DNA from: an uncultured Gilliamella sp.
GTDB lineage: Bacteria; Pseudomonadota; Gammaproteobacteria; Enterobacterales; Orbaceae
Reading direction: 5' to 3'
DNA length: 40,027 bases
Assembly (NCBI GenBank): GCA_946480175.1
Contig: CAMLIK010000017.1
Coordinates: forward strand, 1 to 40,027
The notes beneath the pieces are model-generated. The model saw nothing but the letters and a program-made list of their open reading frames with translations, was not told where the DNA came from and ran no database searches. Within the stretch, counting starts at the first letter, position 1; each line of letters opens with the position of its first letter. The position numbers and the translations under genes were made by a program. This document shows, piece by piece, positions 8,221 through 15,945 of this stretch.

Positions 8221-8248
8221 TTGATCGAAAAACTAATTATTATATACT
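8221..8248 (+). promoter_or_regulatory. Candidate promoter for the 60-residue ORF
   Basis: TTGATC (8221-8226), 16-nt spacer, TATACT (8243-8248), about 30 bp upstream of the ATG at 8280. The hexamers are near consensus in an otherwise AT-rich gap after gene A. It may allow expression of the small gene independently of the early operon. Confidence 0.4.
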
Positions 8249-8279
8249 GAATATAATTACAGTATTAGAGGCGACTAAA

Positions 8280-8462
8280 ATGGATGAATTAGAGAGAATT
8301 AAAACAATTGAACGGGCTGAGTTACTTTCACGAATCATAACTGAACATGTTCATTTACGGGAAAATGATAAGGATATCATACTGTTTTGGTTTCGAGATT
8401 TACTTGAGCCATTAAAAGAACAAATGGTCACAAAACAGACTGATAAACCAAATGATTCATAA
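8280..8462 (+). CDS. Small hypothetical protein, 60 residues
   Basis: A 60-residue acidic helical protein (MDELERIKTIERAELLSRII, later LFWFRDLLEPLKEQM) with GAGGCGA ribosome site at 8269-8275. It has its own candidate promoter and is followed by a hairpin at 8470-8519, so it looks like a single-gene unit. It has no membrane segment and no motif I can name. Being the only gene between replication gene A and the late promoter, it might be a regulator, but nothing in the sequence proves that. Confidence 0.5.
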   Translation: MDELERIKTIERAELLSRIITEHVHLRENDKDIILFWFRDLLEPLKEQMVTKQTDKPNDS

Positions 8463-8469
8463 TCAATTC

Positions 8470-8519
8470 GGATAGTTGAAGATAGTTCATCCCCGCTTAA
8501 TAACAATCATCAACTATCC
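8470..8519 (+). terminator. Ten-bp perfect inverted repeat, probable end of early transcription
   Basis: GGATAGTTGA (8470-8479) pairs perfectly with TCAACTATCC (8510-8519), followed by the pyrimidine-rich CTCCTCTATTTTTCTTCT. The 30-nt loop is large, so it may be a weak terminator or a binding site; its position between early and late units suits transcript separation. Confidence 0.45.
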
Positions 8520-8720
8520 CTCCTCTATTTTTCTTCTCAACCGTCTAAGGATTTTGAGGATAAGGATTTTCAACCGCCAAATAACCCTTCTTTAAATCAT
8601 TACCCAATAATTTCCTGGTCATGTAGTCACTGTCGCTAATTAACTTTCCATTCGCATTATTGCTATTCACTTTTTAAAGTGAGTTAACGTTTTAAATCCA
8701 TAATAAATAAACGGTATTCA

Positions 8721-8780
8721 TTGTCGAACGGCAAACGACAAATTATCATTATAAAATAATTGTAACATCATGATTATTAT
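8721..8780 (+). promoter_or_regulatory. Late promoter 1 with Ogr-type dyad
   Basis: A dyad of 21 bp spans 8721-8741: TTGTCG, nine bases, CGACAA. It has the same TTGT-N13-ACAA frame as the boxes before V, FI and (with one end base changed) fibres 2 and 3. A -10-like TATTAT lies at 8775-8780, placing the dyad centre about 55 bp upstream of the inferred start, where P2 Ogr binds. It would drive the 8909-13318 operon. The gap 8781-8908 holds no other feature I can support. Confidence 0.65.
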
Positions 8781-8908
8781 TGGTTTTTTAAGGTTGTTTT
8801 TTAGGTATTTAAGGCCTAATAATTAGGTTTACCAAGCATGGTACTGTATAATTACACAGTGAAAAGTCCGATTAATTCAACAAAATCTTAAGAAAAAAGG
8901 ATAAAAAC

Positions 8909-9606
<698 letters not shown>

Positions 9607-9654
9607 GAAAATAACTAATAATTACACAACCAAGATTTATAAAAGGATGAAAAT

Positions 9655-10359
9655 ATGACATTAGTAAAACCTGTTGCAATGTACAGTAATTCAAATTATT
9701 CAAGCTTTAACCTTAAATCACTTCAGAAAGGTGATCTTATTCCAGCAAACATTATTCAACGCAGCTCTAACCCACTTAACCTAACCTTTTTGCGTGATGA
9801 TGGAATTCTTTCAATGCCTCAAACATTAATTTTGGGTCAAGGCGCGTTTTTTCACGAAGGAATAAAATATGAATGTGGAAAGACACATCCATTCGTAGAT
9901 GTATTTTTTCCAACTTTTTCCCGATATACAGCTGAACATCTAGAAGAAATTAATCGTTATTACCATATCACAATCAAGGTTAATTATTTTGTATGTTTTG
10001 ATCAGTTAGATGAGCCGGGATTTGTCAATTGTGCGATATATGCTGATTCACCACGACAACCTACACACAAATTAACACTTAATAATCCACCTAGTCATTT
10101 GAAATCTTCATATTATAATTTAGGGCAACCTAGGAACATGGAATTGGAACTTAGTAGCTTTGCTTATGATGGTAAATTTTATAAAAAATATCCAACCCAT
10201 TCTCACATATATATGATTGATACAAATTATAGTTTCGTTAAAAATACTTTAGCCTATAAGCTAAAATGCAGTATCGAGTCTCAAAAAAAACTCGACAAAG
10301 ATCTGCATCCAAACCTATATTACCAATATGAAATTATCGCCCATAAATATCGTGATTAA
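9655..10359 (+). CDS. Unknown late protein, second of two paralogues
   Basis: A 234-residue paralogue of the gene at 8909-9577, with an AAGGATG ribosome site. It shares the LQKGDLIPANII, SMPQTLILGQGAF and PFVDVFFP segments and ends YYQYEIIAHKY. Identity between the two is modest, roughly a quarter to a third by eye, so the duplication is old. The middle region (about 120-190) differs most, as in proteins with a constant scaffold and a variable binding face. No catalytic motif, signal peptide or membrane segment is seen. Function unknown. Confidence 0.7.
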   Translation: MTLVKPVAMYSNSNYSSFNLKSLQKGDLIPANIIQRSSNPLNLTFLRDDGILSMPQTLILGQGAFFHEGIKYECGKTHPFVDVFFPTFSRYTAEHLEEINRYYHITIKVNYFVCFDQLDEPGFVNCAIYADSPRQPTHKLTLNNPPSHLKSSYYNLGQPRNMELELSSFAYDGKFYKKYPTHSHIYMIDTNYSFVKNTLAYKLKCSIESQKKLDKDLHPNLYYQYEIIAHKYRD

Positions 10360-10503
10360 TCATAAATTCTCAATCATAGCAAACCTGCTTGATTTAAAAG
10401 CTAAATTCACCAATAACGGCTTAATTCACTAACCCAAATGGCTATCAAGCTGGCAAAAATTTAAACCATATCTTGGTGGCCATGTCTATTTTGAGAATCA
10501 ATT

Positions 10504-10818
10504 ATGCCAATTAAAGATCCTGATAATGTAAACTGGTATGTGGTCATTTATTTGTTCATCATCACCGCACTCGGTTCTTTAGCCAATTACTTTTATAACG
10601 TTTTAAAAGGCAATAAATTTCGTATTGGTACCCTAATCGCCCAGATGTTAATTTCAGCTTTTGCTGGGGCGCTAGCGATTTTAGCCGCAAGTTATTTTGA
10701 TTGGCGATTTGAATTAGCAGGAGGAATAGCTGGCCTAGCAGGTTGGTCTGGCGCAACATTAATTAAAACCTTGGAAGAAAAATTAATTAAACATACTAAA
10801 GGAGATAAACAACAATGA
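10504..10818 (+). CDS. Holin, LydA-like (superfamily III type)
   Basis: A 104-residue membrane protein with three hydrophobic segments: about 11-33 (WYVVIYLFIITALGSLANYF), 43-64 (LIAQMLISAFAGALAILAAS) and 70-88. The charged tail LEEKLIKHTKGDKQQ is typical of holins. Layout and the GSLANY and ISAFAG motifs resemble the P1 LydA holin family. It would form the inner-membrane lesion releasing the endolysin. The next gene starts inside its stop codon (ATGA overlap), so holin and endolysin are translationally coupled. Confidence 0.8.
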   Translation: MPIKDPDNVNWYVVIYLFIITALGSLANYFYNVLKGNKFRIGTLIAQMLISAFAGALAILAASYFDWRFELAGGIAGLAGWSGATLIKTLEEKLIKHTKGDKQQ

Positions 10819-11255
10819 AATTAACCGAACATTTCTCATTAGAGGAATTTACCTGTTCAACCACCGCAAAACGGTTAAAAATAGAGAATAAAATTCCCGA
10901 TCACTTGATGGCAAATATTCAATTTACGGCCCAAAAACTCGAATTAGCCAGAGCAGCCTTAGCCCATCCAATTATCATCACATCAGGCTATCGATGCCCA
11001 GCTCTAAATTCTCAGGTAGGCGGTTCGCAAACTAGCGCCCATACCAAAGGTTTGGCGGTTGATTTTCACTGTGCTTATGGAACCCCTAAACAAATTTGTC
11101 AACGTTTAATCGCTAGCGGCGTTGAATTTGACAAACTTATTCAAGAGTATAATCAATGGGTTCATATACAATTTAGCCCTACCTGTCATCGCCAACAAGT
11201 CCTAACAGCAGTTAAACAAAATGGCAAAACTATTTACTTACCAGGATTAGTATGA
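10815..11255 (+). CDS. Endolysin, M15-family D,L-carboxypeptidase/endopeptidase
   Basis: A 146-residue zinc peptidase (Peptidase_M15_3 type). Metal ligands are visible as His76 and Asp83 in SAHTKGLAVDF and His117 in WVHIQF; the TSGYRCPALN segment precedes them as in the family. It cuts peptide bonds in peptidoglycan stems. It has no signal peptide, so it depends on the holin encoded just upstream. It overlaps the spanin gene by four bases downstream, making a compact holin-endolysin-spanin cassette. Lysis is needed for tailocins as well as for phage release. Confidence 0.9.
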   Translation: MKLTEHFSLEEFTCSTTAKRLKIENKIPDHLMANIQFTAQKLELARAALAHPIIITSGYRCPALNSQVGGSQTSAHTKGLAVDFHCAYGTPKQICQRLIASGVEFDKLIQEYNQWVHIQFSPTCHRQQVLTAVKQNGKTIYLPGLV

Positions 11256-11587
11256 ATAAAACCAACTTTACAATTGCTTTTGCATTTATATTACTTATTT
11301 ATATCATCTGCGATTTACTGCATGATAAAAAATTAGCACAAAATGAGGTACTTCAATTGTCGCAAAAATTAGGTCAATTGGAACAATCAATTATTAGGAA
11401 CAATCAACTTATTGCTGACAATGAGCAAAAAAAACAGTTGATGGAGAACCAGTCATTACAAAATCAGGAGCAGATTAGTGATCAACTCAAAGAGAATTAT
11501 TGCGCTAACCAGTTGGTGCCTATGCCTATTTCTGGTAGCTTGTACAACCGAGCGAAAAATCTTCGTGAGTCAACCAATACCCGCTAA
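11252..11587 (+). CDS. Inner-membrane spanin (Rz/LysB-like)
   Basis: A 111-residue protein with one N-terminal membrane helix (about 6-23, FTIAFAFILLIYIICDLL) followed by a long periplasmic coiled coil rich in Gln, Glu and Asn (about 25-85). This is the i-spanin architecture. Overlap with the endolysin stop (ATGA) and an embedded lipoprotein gene in another frame confirm the assignment to an Rz/Rz1 pair. With the outer-membrane partner it would fuse the two membranes in the last lysis step. Confidence 0.85.
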   Translation: MNKTNFTIAFAFILLIYIICDLLHDKKLAQNEVLQLSQKLGQLEQSIIRNNQLIADNEQKKQLMENQSLQNQEQISDQLKENYCANQLVPMPISGSLYNRAKNLRESTNTR

Positions 11588-11738
11588 TTTACTCAATAAT
11601 TGTCAGCCAAATTTACCGCCTAAACCAATGACTTTTGGTGATAGCTTAAAATACAATGAACATTTATTGAATGTCATTGAAAAATGTAATGCGGATAAAC
11701 AAACTATTCGCGAGATTAATAACGCCGAAAGCAATTAA
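11478..11738 (+). CDS. Outer-membrane spanin lipoprotein (Rz1/LysC-like), GTG start
   Basis: An 86-residue lipoprotein beginning with GTG at 11478, supported by AGGAG at 11466-11470. A lipobox LVAC places the lipidated Cys at residue 22, after a hydrophobic signal (SWCLCLFLVAC). The mature part is proline-rich near PNLPPKPMTFGD, as in Rz1-like proteins. The first 110 bp overlap the i-spanin gene in another frame, the classic nested Rz/Rz1 arrangement that P2 shows for lysB and lysC. Confidence 0.85.
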   Translation: MINSKRIIALTSWCLCLFLVACTTERKIFVSQPIPANLLNNCQPNLPPKPMTFGDSLKYNEHLLNVIEKCNADKQTIREINNAESN

Positions 11739-11756
11739 TTTTGGATTAACTGATTG

Positions 11757-11918
11757 ACAATACCTTTTCGTATTGTATCCCAATTTTCCACAATTTTGCT
11801 TGATTGCTTAAAAACGATTTAGCAACGACCATAATCGTAACTAATTGTTTATAAAGAGTGACCCCCACATCTCGGCGGTTCAAAGGTTTTCAGATCGACA
11901 ACTTTGTCTACCGCCGAG
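11757..11918 (+). other. Structured intergenic segment with two inverted repeats
   Basis: This 253-bp gap (11739-11991) contains ACAATAC-CTTTTC-GTATTGT (11757-11776) and a larger GC-rich stem: CTCGGCGGT (11871-11879) with ACCGCCGAG (11910-11918). The larger one encloses an inner CAAAG/CTTTG pair (11881-11885 and 11902-11906). CCCTATTTTATT follows. It may be a terminator between lysis genes and X, or a small structured RNA. The gene for X lies 73 bp downstream with no Ogr box of its own. Confidence 0.5.
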
Positions 11919-11991
11919 CCCTATTTTATTGATAAATCAGCGATGTCGCGGTTAACAATAAGTCAATAATCAACTTTGGAGTAATTGAAAA

Positions 11992-12195
11992 ATGATTGTT
12001 TATACTATGCAAAATGAAACCATTGATGCATTAGCCTATCGAGTGTTTGGTAAAACGGCAGGCATTGTGGAATTAATTTATCAAAATAATCCAAAATTAT
12101 GTGAATTCCCGGCAATATTACCGATGGGAACTGAAGTAAATGTCCCTGAAACGGTAGCCGAAAAAAATAAAAATTCCATCAACTTATGGGACTAA
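11992..12195 (+). CDS. X: Tail protein X (LysM-like)
   Basis: A 67-residue protein, the same length as P2 gpX. It shows the LysM-like pattern of this family: an early DALAYRVFGKT helix-turn, then VELIYQNNPKL and the PMGTEVNVPE strand. gpX is needed for tail assembly in P2-type contractile tails and is thought to act at the tail tip or hub. In P2 it follows the head gene L; here L and all other head genes are gone, yet X remains, consistent with selection for tails alone. Confidence 0.9.
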   Translation: MIVYTMQNETIDALAYRVFGKTAGIVELIYQNNPKLCEFPAILPMGTEVNVPETVAEKNKNSINLWD

Positions 12196-12199
12196 TTTA

Positions 12200-12577
12200 A
12201 TGACAGAACCCACCAGTTTAACTTTTACCGCTGTTTTTAGTGCTTTTTCAGTTTCAATGATTTATCCCAACATTGAAAACGGCATTATTTTAGGTGCACT
12301 TTGTGGTTCGATTTTATTAGTCATTAGTGAAGAACGCCTTTGCGTTCTGCGACGCATCATCTTATTTTTTATCTCATTTGCTATGGGATTACTCTTAGCT
12401 GAAATGACACTCTATTTATTAATACCCATTTTTCCACTTAGCATACAAAGCAAAATACCGCTTGGTTTAGGCGCTTTAGTTTCCTCAGCAATAAGTGTTA
12501 AATTGTTACTTTGGTTAATTAAAAAATTTGATAATCCAACTGAATTATTCAATATCTTCAAGGACAAAAAGCCATGA
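12200..12577 (+). CDS. Putative holin, four membrane segments
   Basis: A 125-residue membrane protein with about four hydrophobic segments (roughly 8-22, 28-42, 52-76 and 86-107), ending in a charged tail FDNPTELFNIFKDKKP. It resembles the putative holin family (PF16931-type) that in phiCTX-like P2 phages follows tail gene X and precedes a second small holin, the exact order seen here. It starts 4 bp after X and overlaps the next gene by four bases. With the LydA-like gene at 10504 this gives the element more than one holin candidate; one of these may act as antiholin. Confidence 0.7.
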   Translation: MTEPTSLTFTAVFSAFSVSMIYPNIENGIILGALCGSILLVISEERLCVLRRIILFFISFAMGLLLAEMTLYLLIPIFPLSIQSKIPLGLGALVSSAISVKLLLWLIKKFDNPTELFNIFKDKKP

Positions 12578-12855
12578 TAACGACTATCAATGCTATTTTT
12601 TGTTTAATGATTGCGGTGCGATTATTTACCTTCGACCGCACTAATTGCCGTTACAAAGTTAAATACAGTTGGTTAGCATGGTTAATGATTGTCTCGAGTG
12701 TAGCGGTTTGCTTATTTTCATTTTTCAATTTGTTACATCGTGCTTACCTAGCACAGATTGTGATGAATTTAACATTATTACTCTGTTTGTTAAAAAGCAA
12801 AGGAAATATCGGAACGCTTTGCCAAAAACCAAAATCAGGTAAAAAGAGAAAATAG
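12574..12855 (+). CDS. Putative 3-TM holin (DUF754/PF05449-like)
   Basis: A 93-residue protein with three short hydrophobic segments (about 3-17, 32-52, 60-73) and a strongly basic tail (KPKSGKKRK). The arrangement NAIFCLMIAVRLFTF, then LAWLMIVSSVAVCLF, then a CLLKSKGNI-type end matches the small holin family usually encoded after the PF16931-type holin in P2-like phages. It overlaps the preceding gene by ATGA. In those phages an endolysin normally follows, but here the next gene is R, and the only endolysin lies upstream at 10815. Confidence 0.7.
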   Translation: MITTINAIFCLMIAVRLFTFDRTNCRYKVKYSWLAWLMIVSSVAVCLFSFFNLLHRAYLAQIVMNLTLLLCLLKSKGNIGTLCQKPKSGKKRK

Positions 12856-12886
12856 TAATGAACATTCACAATATTAAAGGATCTGT

Positions 12887-13318
12887 ATGAAAAAAATTAA
12901 TCAACTAAAACAATATCTGTTTGCCAAAGATCTGCTAAACGCTAATTTAGCGACAGAAAATCAATTTATCATCAAAAATGGTATTGTTGAACCTTTTGCA
13001 ATTGACAATTCAGGATTCCAATATCATTTCACCTTGACAATAAATTTAGCTGGTTATTGCTACCCTTTTAATAATTTAATGGCCAGCATAGTCAATTGGA
13101 TGCAGGATAATCAACCAGATGCGTTAATTAGTAGTCAATCATGCCAACAAGCAATTAAGTTCAATGTTGAAAATATCGCTGACAATCAATGTGATTTAAC
13201 CGTTGAATTAAAATTATCAGAACGGATCAAAGCGACAAATAAACAAGATAAACTGGAATTTGATTCATTAACAGATCACATAATATTGCAAGAACCATTA
13301 GAAAAGTATGGCTGTTAA
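12887..13318 (+). CDS. R: Tail completion protein R
   Basis: A 143-residue homologue of P2 gpR (155 residues). Recognisable segments are the N-terminal LKQYLFAKDLL, the YHFTLTINLAGYCYPFNNLMA strand region, VNWMQDNQPDALI (P2 has LAWLRENQPDIM) and the late VELKLSERI. gpR caps the head-proximal end of the tail in P2. Its usual partner gpS is missing: after R there is only a terminator and minus-strand genes. A tail terminator without head genes makes sense in a tail-only particle, but the lack of S is unexplained. Confidence 0.85.
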   Translation: MKKINQLKQYLFAKDLLNANLATENQFIIKNGIVEPFAIDNSGFQYHFTLTINLAGYCYPFNNLMASIVNWMQDNQPDALISSQSCQQAIKFNVENIADNQCDLTVELKLSERIKATNKQDKLEFDSLTDHIILQEPLEKYGC

Positions 13319-13343
13319 TAACTTCTGCTTTGCTACCAAATAA

Positions 13344-13430
13344 AAATGCTGATATTTGTCAGAACGTGTTAAATTTAATGAATAATAGCTGTTTTTAGGG
13401 GTTAAAAAACCCCGTTCCTCAACTTTTTTT
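13344..13430 (+). terminator. Late operon 1 terminator, inside a repeat shared with the argH 3' region
   Basis: GGGGTT-AAAA-AACCCC (13398-13413) then CGTTCCTCAAC and seven T. The segment AACCCCGTTCCTCAACTTTT matches, with one change, the reverse complement of 35628-35653 downstream of argH. An upstream AAATGCTGATATTTGTCAG also resembles the argH terminator stem. The remaining stretch 13431-13713 is AT-rich and I see no gene in it. Confidence 0.65.
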
Positions 13431-13713
13431 GATGTCAAAAAGTGCTTTCCTCAAAATTTTTACTGAAGATCCCTAAACCAATAATTGTTTAGTTAATGAT
13501 TGAAGATTATGACTATTGTTGTAAATTTCTGCTTAAATAATTGACCTAGGTAATATTCAAATAAAACGAAAAGTTCAAAACAATAATAAACAAGCTATTA
13601 TCTGTTCAAAACCGCTTATTGAGTTTTTTGTTAACATCTGATTTCAAATGGATAAGATTCAATTTAACTAATCCATTTTACTAATACAAAACCAGCCTTT
13701 AGAATTTGCAAAA

Positions 13714-13875
13714 CTAAATAGCCATAATTGAAGAACCTAGTAAGTTCTTATCGCGAACTCGAATAGGCTCTTTAGGTGTTTGTAACTTTATCAATAACGA
13801 ATTTATTAAGATTAAATCGTCCATGGGGAGATAATTGATCTCGTCAATAATTTCTCCAATTTGCGATAAAGACAT
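13714..13875 (-). CDS. Small protein of unknown function, 53 residues
   Basis: A minus-strand frame from ATG 13875 to TAG 13714, beginning three bases after the stop of the upstream gene 13879-14058, so the two form a small operon. The product has 53 residues: MSLSQIGEIIDEINYLP, then DDLILINSLLIKLQTPKEP and a basic end RVRDKNLLGSSIMAI. It is amphipathic and helical with no known motif. The tight pairing with another tiny gene in the moron position between R and V is what one sees in toxin-antitoxin or exclusion modules, but this is only inference. Confidence 0.5.
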   Translation of the reverse strand: MSLSQIGEIIDEINYLPMDDLILINSLLIKLQTPKEPIRVRDKNLLGSSIMAI

Positions 13876-13878
13876 TAT

Positions 13879-14058
13879 CTAAACCTTTGATAGTTCTTTC
13901 ATGGTTTCTTTATAGTGCGAAAATCCAATAGAAAAAGCATTTAAAATTTGATCGCCATGAGTACAATCTGTACCCAATGCTGGCTTTGCTTCAACCTCTA
14001 CTTGCCTGTCACGTGGAGGAATGTACAGACGTTCTTCCTTTATTTGTGCGTGACCCAT
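13879..14058 (-). CDS. Small protein of unknown function, 59 residues
   Basis: The start ATG 14058 has a good GAGGTG site just upstream; the longer frame to 14181 adds an implausible Ile/Leu-rich leader without a ribosome site. The 59-residue product begins MGHAQIKEERLYIPPRDRQ, has a central EAKPALGTDCTHGD stretch and ends HYKETMKELSKV. It is soluble and charged. It is co-oriented with and immediately upstream of the 53-residue gene, and the pair runs against the late transcription direction, a mark of a moron expressed in the lysogen. Function unknown. Confidence 0.55.
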   Translation of the reverse strand: MGHAQIKEERLYIPPRDRQVEVEAKPALGTDCTHGDQILNAFSIGFSHYKETMKELSKV

Positions 14059-14243
14059 AATTTTCACCTCATGAATTAATATAAAAAAGTCAACAATCAC
14101 TTTGAATGTTAACTTTAGTTGGATTATAAATACCATAAGGTAAATAATAAAGAAAATTAATAGTTGGTATATATTTAACAATATCTAGATTTATAATATT
14201 ACATCTTAGCAAATTATTTATTAAACCATAGCACAATTGATCA

Positions 14244-14271
14244 TTTTTAAACTACCTACACGGCAGTGAAC
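14244..14271 (-). CRISPR. Isolated type I-F style CRISPR repeat
   Basis: A single 28-bp unit, one base different from the good repeats of the 17115-17382 array (TTTTTAAACTACC against TTTCTAAACTACC at one end; ACGGCAGTGAAC at the other). No second repeat lies 60 bp to either side. It sits in the 321-bp gap between the small minus-strand pair and the tacAT promoter. It is best read as a solitary remnant of, or a recombination product from, the nearby array. Confidence 0.8.
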
Positions 14272-14319
14272 AGTTCCCTCAAATTATTCTAGCATAACAA
14301 CATAAGAACCTGTTGGTTA

Positions 14320-14349
14320 TTGACGAAAGGCACCGTTTTGACGTACAAT
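14320..14349 (+). promoter_or_regulatory. Promoter of the tacAT operon
   Basis: TTGACG (14320-14325), 18-nt spacer, TACAAT (14344-14349), 30 bp before the tacA start. DUF1778/GNAT operons are normally autorepressed by the complex binding near such a promoter; a second TTGACG at 14337-14342 could be a variant -35 or part of an operator. Confidence 0.6.
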
Positions 14350-14379
14350 CTAAATATTGCACAAATAGAGGAATTCATC

Positions 14380-14670
14380 ATGAATACAGCAGTAGAAATA
14401 AAAAAAGAGCGGTTAAATCTTCGTATGGCATCAAATGTAAAGGAGAAGATAGAACAAGCGGCTCGTTTTCAAGGGAAAACAGTTAGTAATTTTATATTAA
14501 CTTGCGTTACAGCTCATGCTGAAGAAATTATTTCAAATAATAAAATAAAAATGTTGAGTGAACAAGATGCAATTAATTTTATTGCAGCTCTCGAAAATCC
14601 AACTAAATTAAACGATAAATTAACTGCTGCTTTTAAAAGGCATTCTGAACGGGTTTTAGTCAATGAATAA
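14380..14670 (+). CDS. tacA: TacA-type DUF1778 antitoxin
   Basis: A 96-residue ribbon-helix-helix antitoxin. The start at ATG 14380 follows AGAGGA; a longer frame from 14320 overlaps the promoter. The N-terminal RHH unit is visible as ERLNLRMASNVKEKIEQAAR followed by FQGKTVSNFILTCVTAHAEE. The C-terminal segment (about 60-96, SEQDAINFIAALENPT onward) is the part that wraps the toxin in TacAT complexes. It overlaps the toxin gene by eight bases. It would stabilise the element in the host and repress the operon. Confidence 0.88.
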   Translation: MNTAVEIKKERLNLRMASNVKEKIEQAARFQGKTVSNFILTCVTAHAEEIISNNKIKMLSEQDAINFIAALENPTKLNDKLTAAFKRHSERVLVNE

Positions 14671-15169
14671 TGATCCAAAATTATCTATACAAAAACTCCA
14701 ATCACACCATAATAAATCATCATTCAAATCGGGAGAATCGTCTCTCGATAATTATATACAACAACATGCTAGCCAAGATATTAAGCGAAACCTATGTAAA
14801 GTATATGTTGCGACGAATGGGCTCGATTCTTCTGATATATTAGGTTATTACTCACTCTCTTCACAATCAATTGCGTGTAAAAAACTGCCTCCTGACATTG
14901 CGAAAAAATTACCCCGATATCCCATACCTGCAGTTTTATTAGGCAGATTAGCAGTAAGCCAATCTATTCAAAAAAATGGAATAGGAGAATTATTGTTGGT
15001 GGATGCAATAAAACGAGTTAAAACTATTGACCAGATTGGGATTTATGCAATGATAGTTGATGCTCTTAATATGAACGTAGTACCTTTTTACCTAAAATAT
15101 GGCTTTTTATATTTGGAAGCCAACTCCACACAATTATTTTTACCACTCAAGTCATTTAATAAAAAATGA
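14663..15169 (+). CDS. tacT: TacT-type GNAT acetyltransferase toxin
   Basis: A 168-residue GNAT-fold toxin. The acetyl-CoA pyrophosphate loop is Q103-K-N-G106-I-G108 after the LLGRLAVSQS strand, and the catalytic-type Tyr143 lies in PFYLKYGF. TacT enzymes acetylate the amino group of charged tRNAs and stop translation; TacA blocks this. The N-terminal signature SFKSGESSLDNYIQQHASQD (family form F-x-C-G-x-x-x-L-D-x-Y-L) also fits. The motifs look complete, so the toxin is probably active. The hairpin at 15206-15230 ends the operon. In an element moron slot it acts as an addiction or phage-defence module. Confidence 0.9.
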   Translation: MNNDPKLSIQKLQSHHNKSSFKSGESSLDNYIQQHASQDIKRNLCKVYVATNGLDSSDILGYYSLSSQSIACKKLPPDIAKKLPRYPIPAVLLGRLAVSQSIQKNGIGELLLVDAIKRVKTIDQIGIYAMIVDALNMNVVPFYLKYGFLYLEANSTQLFLPLKSFNKK

Positions 15170-15205
15170 GCCTAAATCTAAAGTAAATGTCTCAATTTAG
15201 TAAAA

Positions 15206-15236
15206 AAACGCCTTATGCAATAAGACGTTTTTATTA
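15206..15236 (+). terminator. tacAT terminator
   Basis: AAACG-C-CTTAT, loop GCA, ATAAG-A-CGTTT (15206-15230) followed by TTATTAT. Lies 37 bp after the tacT stop; the A-rich left arm could also serve leftward transcripts. Confidence 0.75.
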
Positions 15237-15289
15237 TATGGTCATAATTTGTATTTAGATGACAGATTTAGAGTTATTTATCTTCCAAA

Positions 15290-15800
15290 ATGACTTACAA
15301 GATAAGTTAAAATATTCTTACGTCCGAAGTTCATATAGCCGATCTACTGCATCAAAGATAGCTCCCTCTACATTCAATATAGCCTCAAATATAAAATAAA
15401 AACTACCCTTATACCCCATTGTTTGGATTTGCTCCAAGAAACAAACAAGGAAGCATTGCTCAATGATGTTCAATCTCAACATTTTCGAATAGTTTAAGTT
15501 AAAACGATTGGCAACTTTCTCATAAAAATATCAATATCACCTTCTTCCCACATTTTCATAAGCTAGGACTCAAGTTGTGAGAAATAGAGATTAAATTCAA
15601 CTTTTATATCTTGATTATTATCATAAAAAAATTGATAAACAAAAAAATCAAATTTATCTGATAAATAAAGTGTTTTAATTTTAGATTTTAGTCGTTCAAC
15701 CATTGGGTATATAAATACTAAAACCTCAGCTGTGTTATAATTAACGTACTTATCCATATGAACACCAACTCTCTGGTGTAGGTCATCTAGATATTCATTT
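15290..15800 (-). pseudogene. Decayed minus-strand coding region, unknown
   Basis: On the minus strand a readable piece runs from EYLDDLHQRVGVHMDKYV through MVERLKSKIKTLYLSDKFD to NLYFSQLES and a stop at 15563. Further broken pieces follow (MWEEGDIDIFMRKLPIV, then SIIEQCFLV-like). Frames change several times and no start with a ribosome site covers the whole, so this is a degraded gene of about 150 residues. I recognise no domain. The rest of 15237-15945 holds only AT-rich sequence and a small CCCCC/GGGGG hairpin at 15907-15922. Confidence 0.4.
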
Positions 15801-15945
15801 GAACTTTAAGGTTGCCCCAAAAGTTTAATAACTTCATTAAGTGCCTCAGAATTTTTTTATTAAAATTAATAAAATGTTCTGCAACACAAATTATAGGAGA
15901 ACATATCCCCCGTAAAAGGGGGACAGTTCTCCCTTCTACGGGTTA

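Noticed and set aside
8463..8908. Search for portal, terminase or capsid gene fragments at the start of the late unit
   Set aside because: No frame or fragment with Walker motifs or capsid-like segments is seen; only the hairpin and the late promoter.
12810..12830. Partial match of spacer 4 (17323-17354) to GGAACGCTTT in the 12574-12855 gene
   Set aside because: Only about ten contiguous bases match, which is expected by chance in a window of this size.
13319..13713. Search for tail completion gene S after R
   Set aside because: All frames are closed and the segment contains a terminator; no LysR-like or S-like motif appears in either strand, so S is reported as missing.
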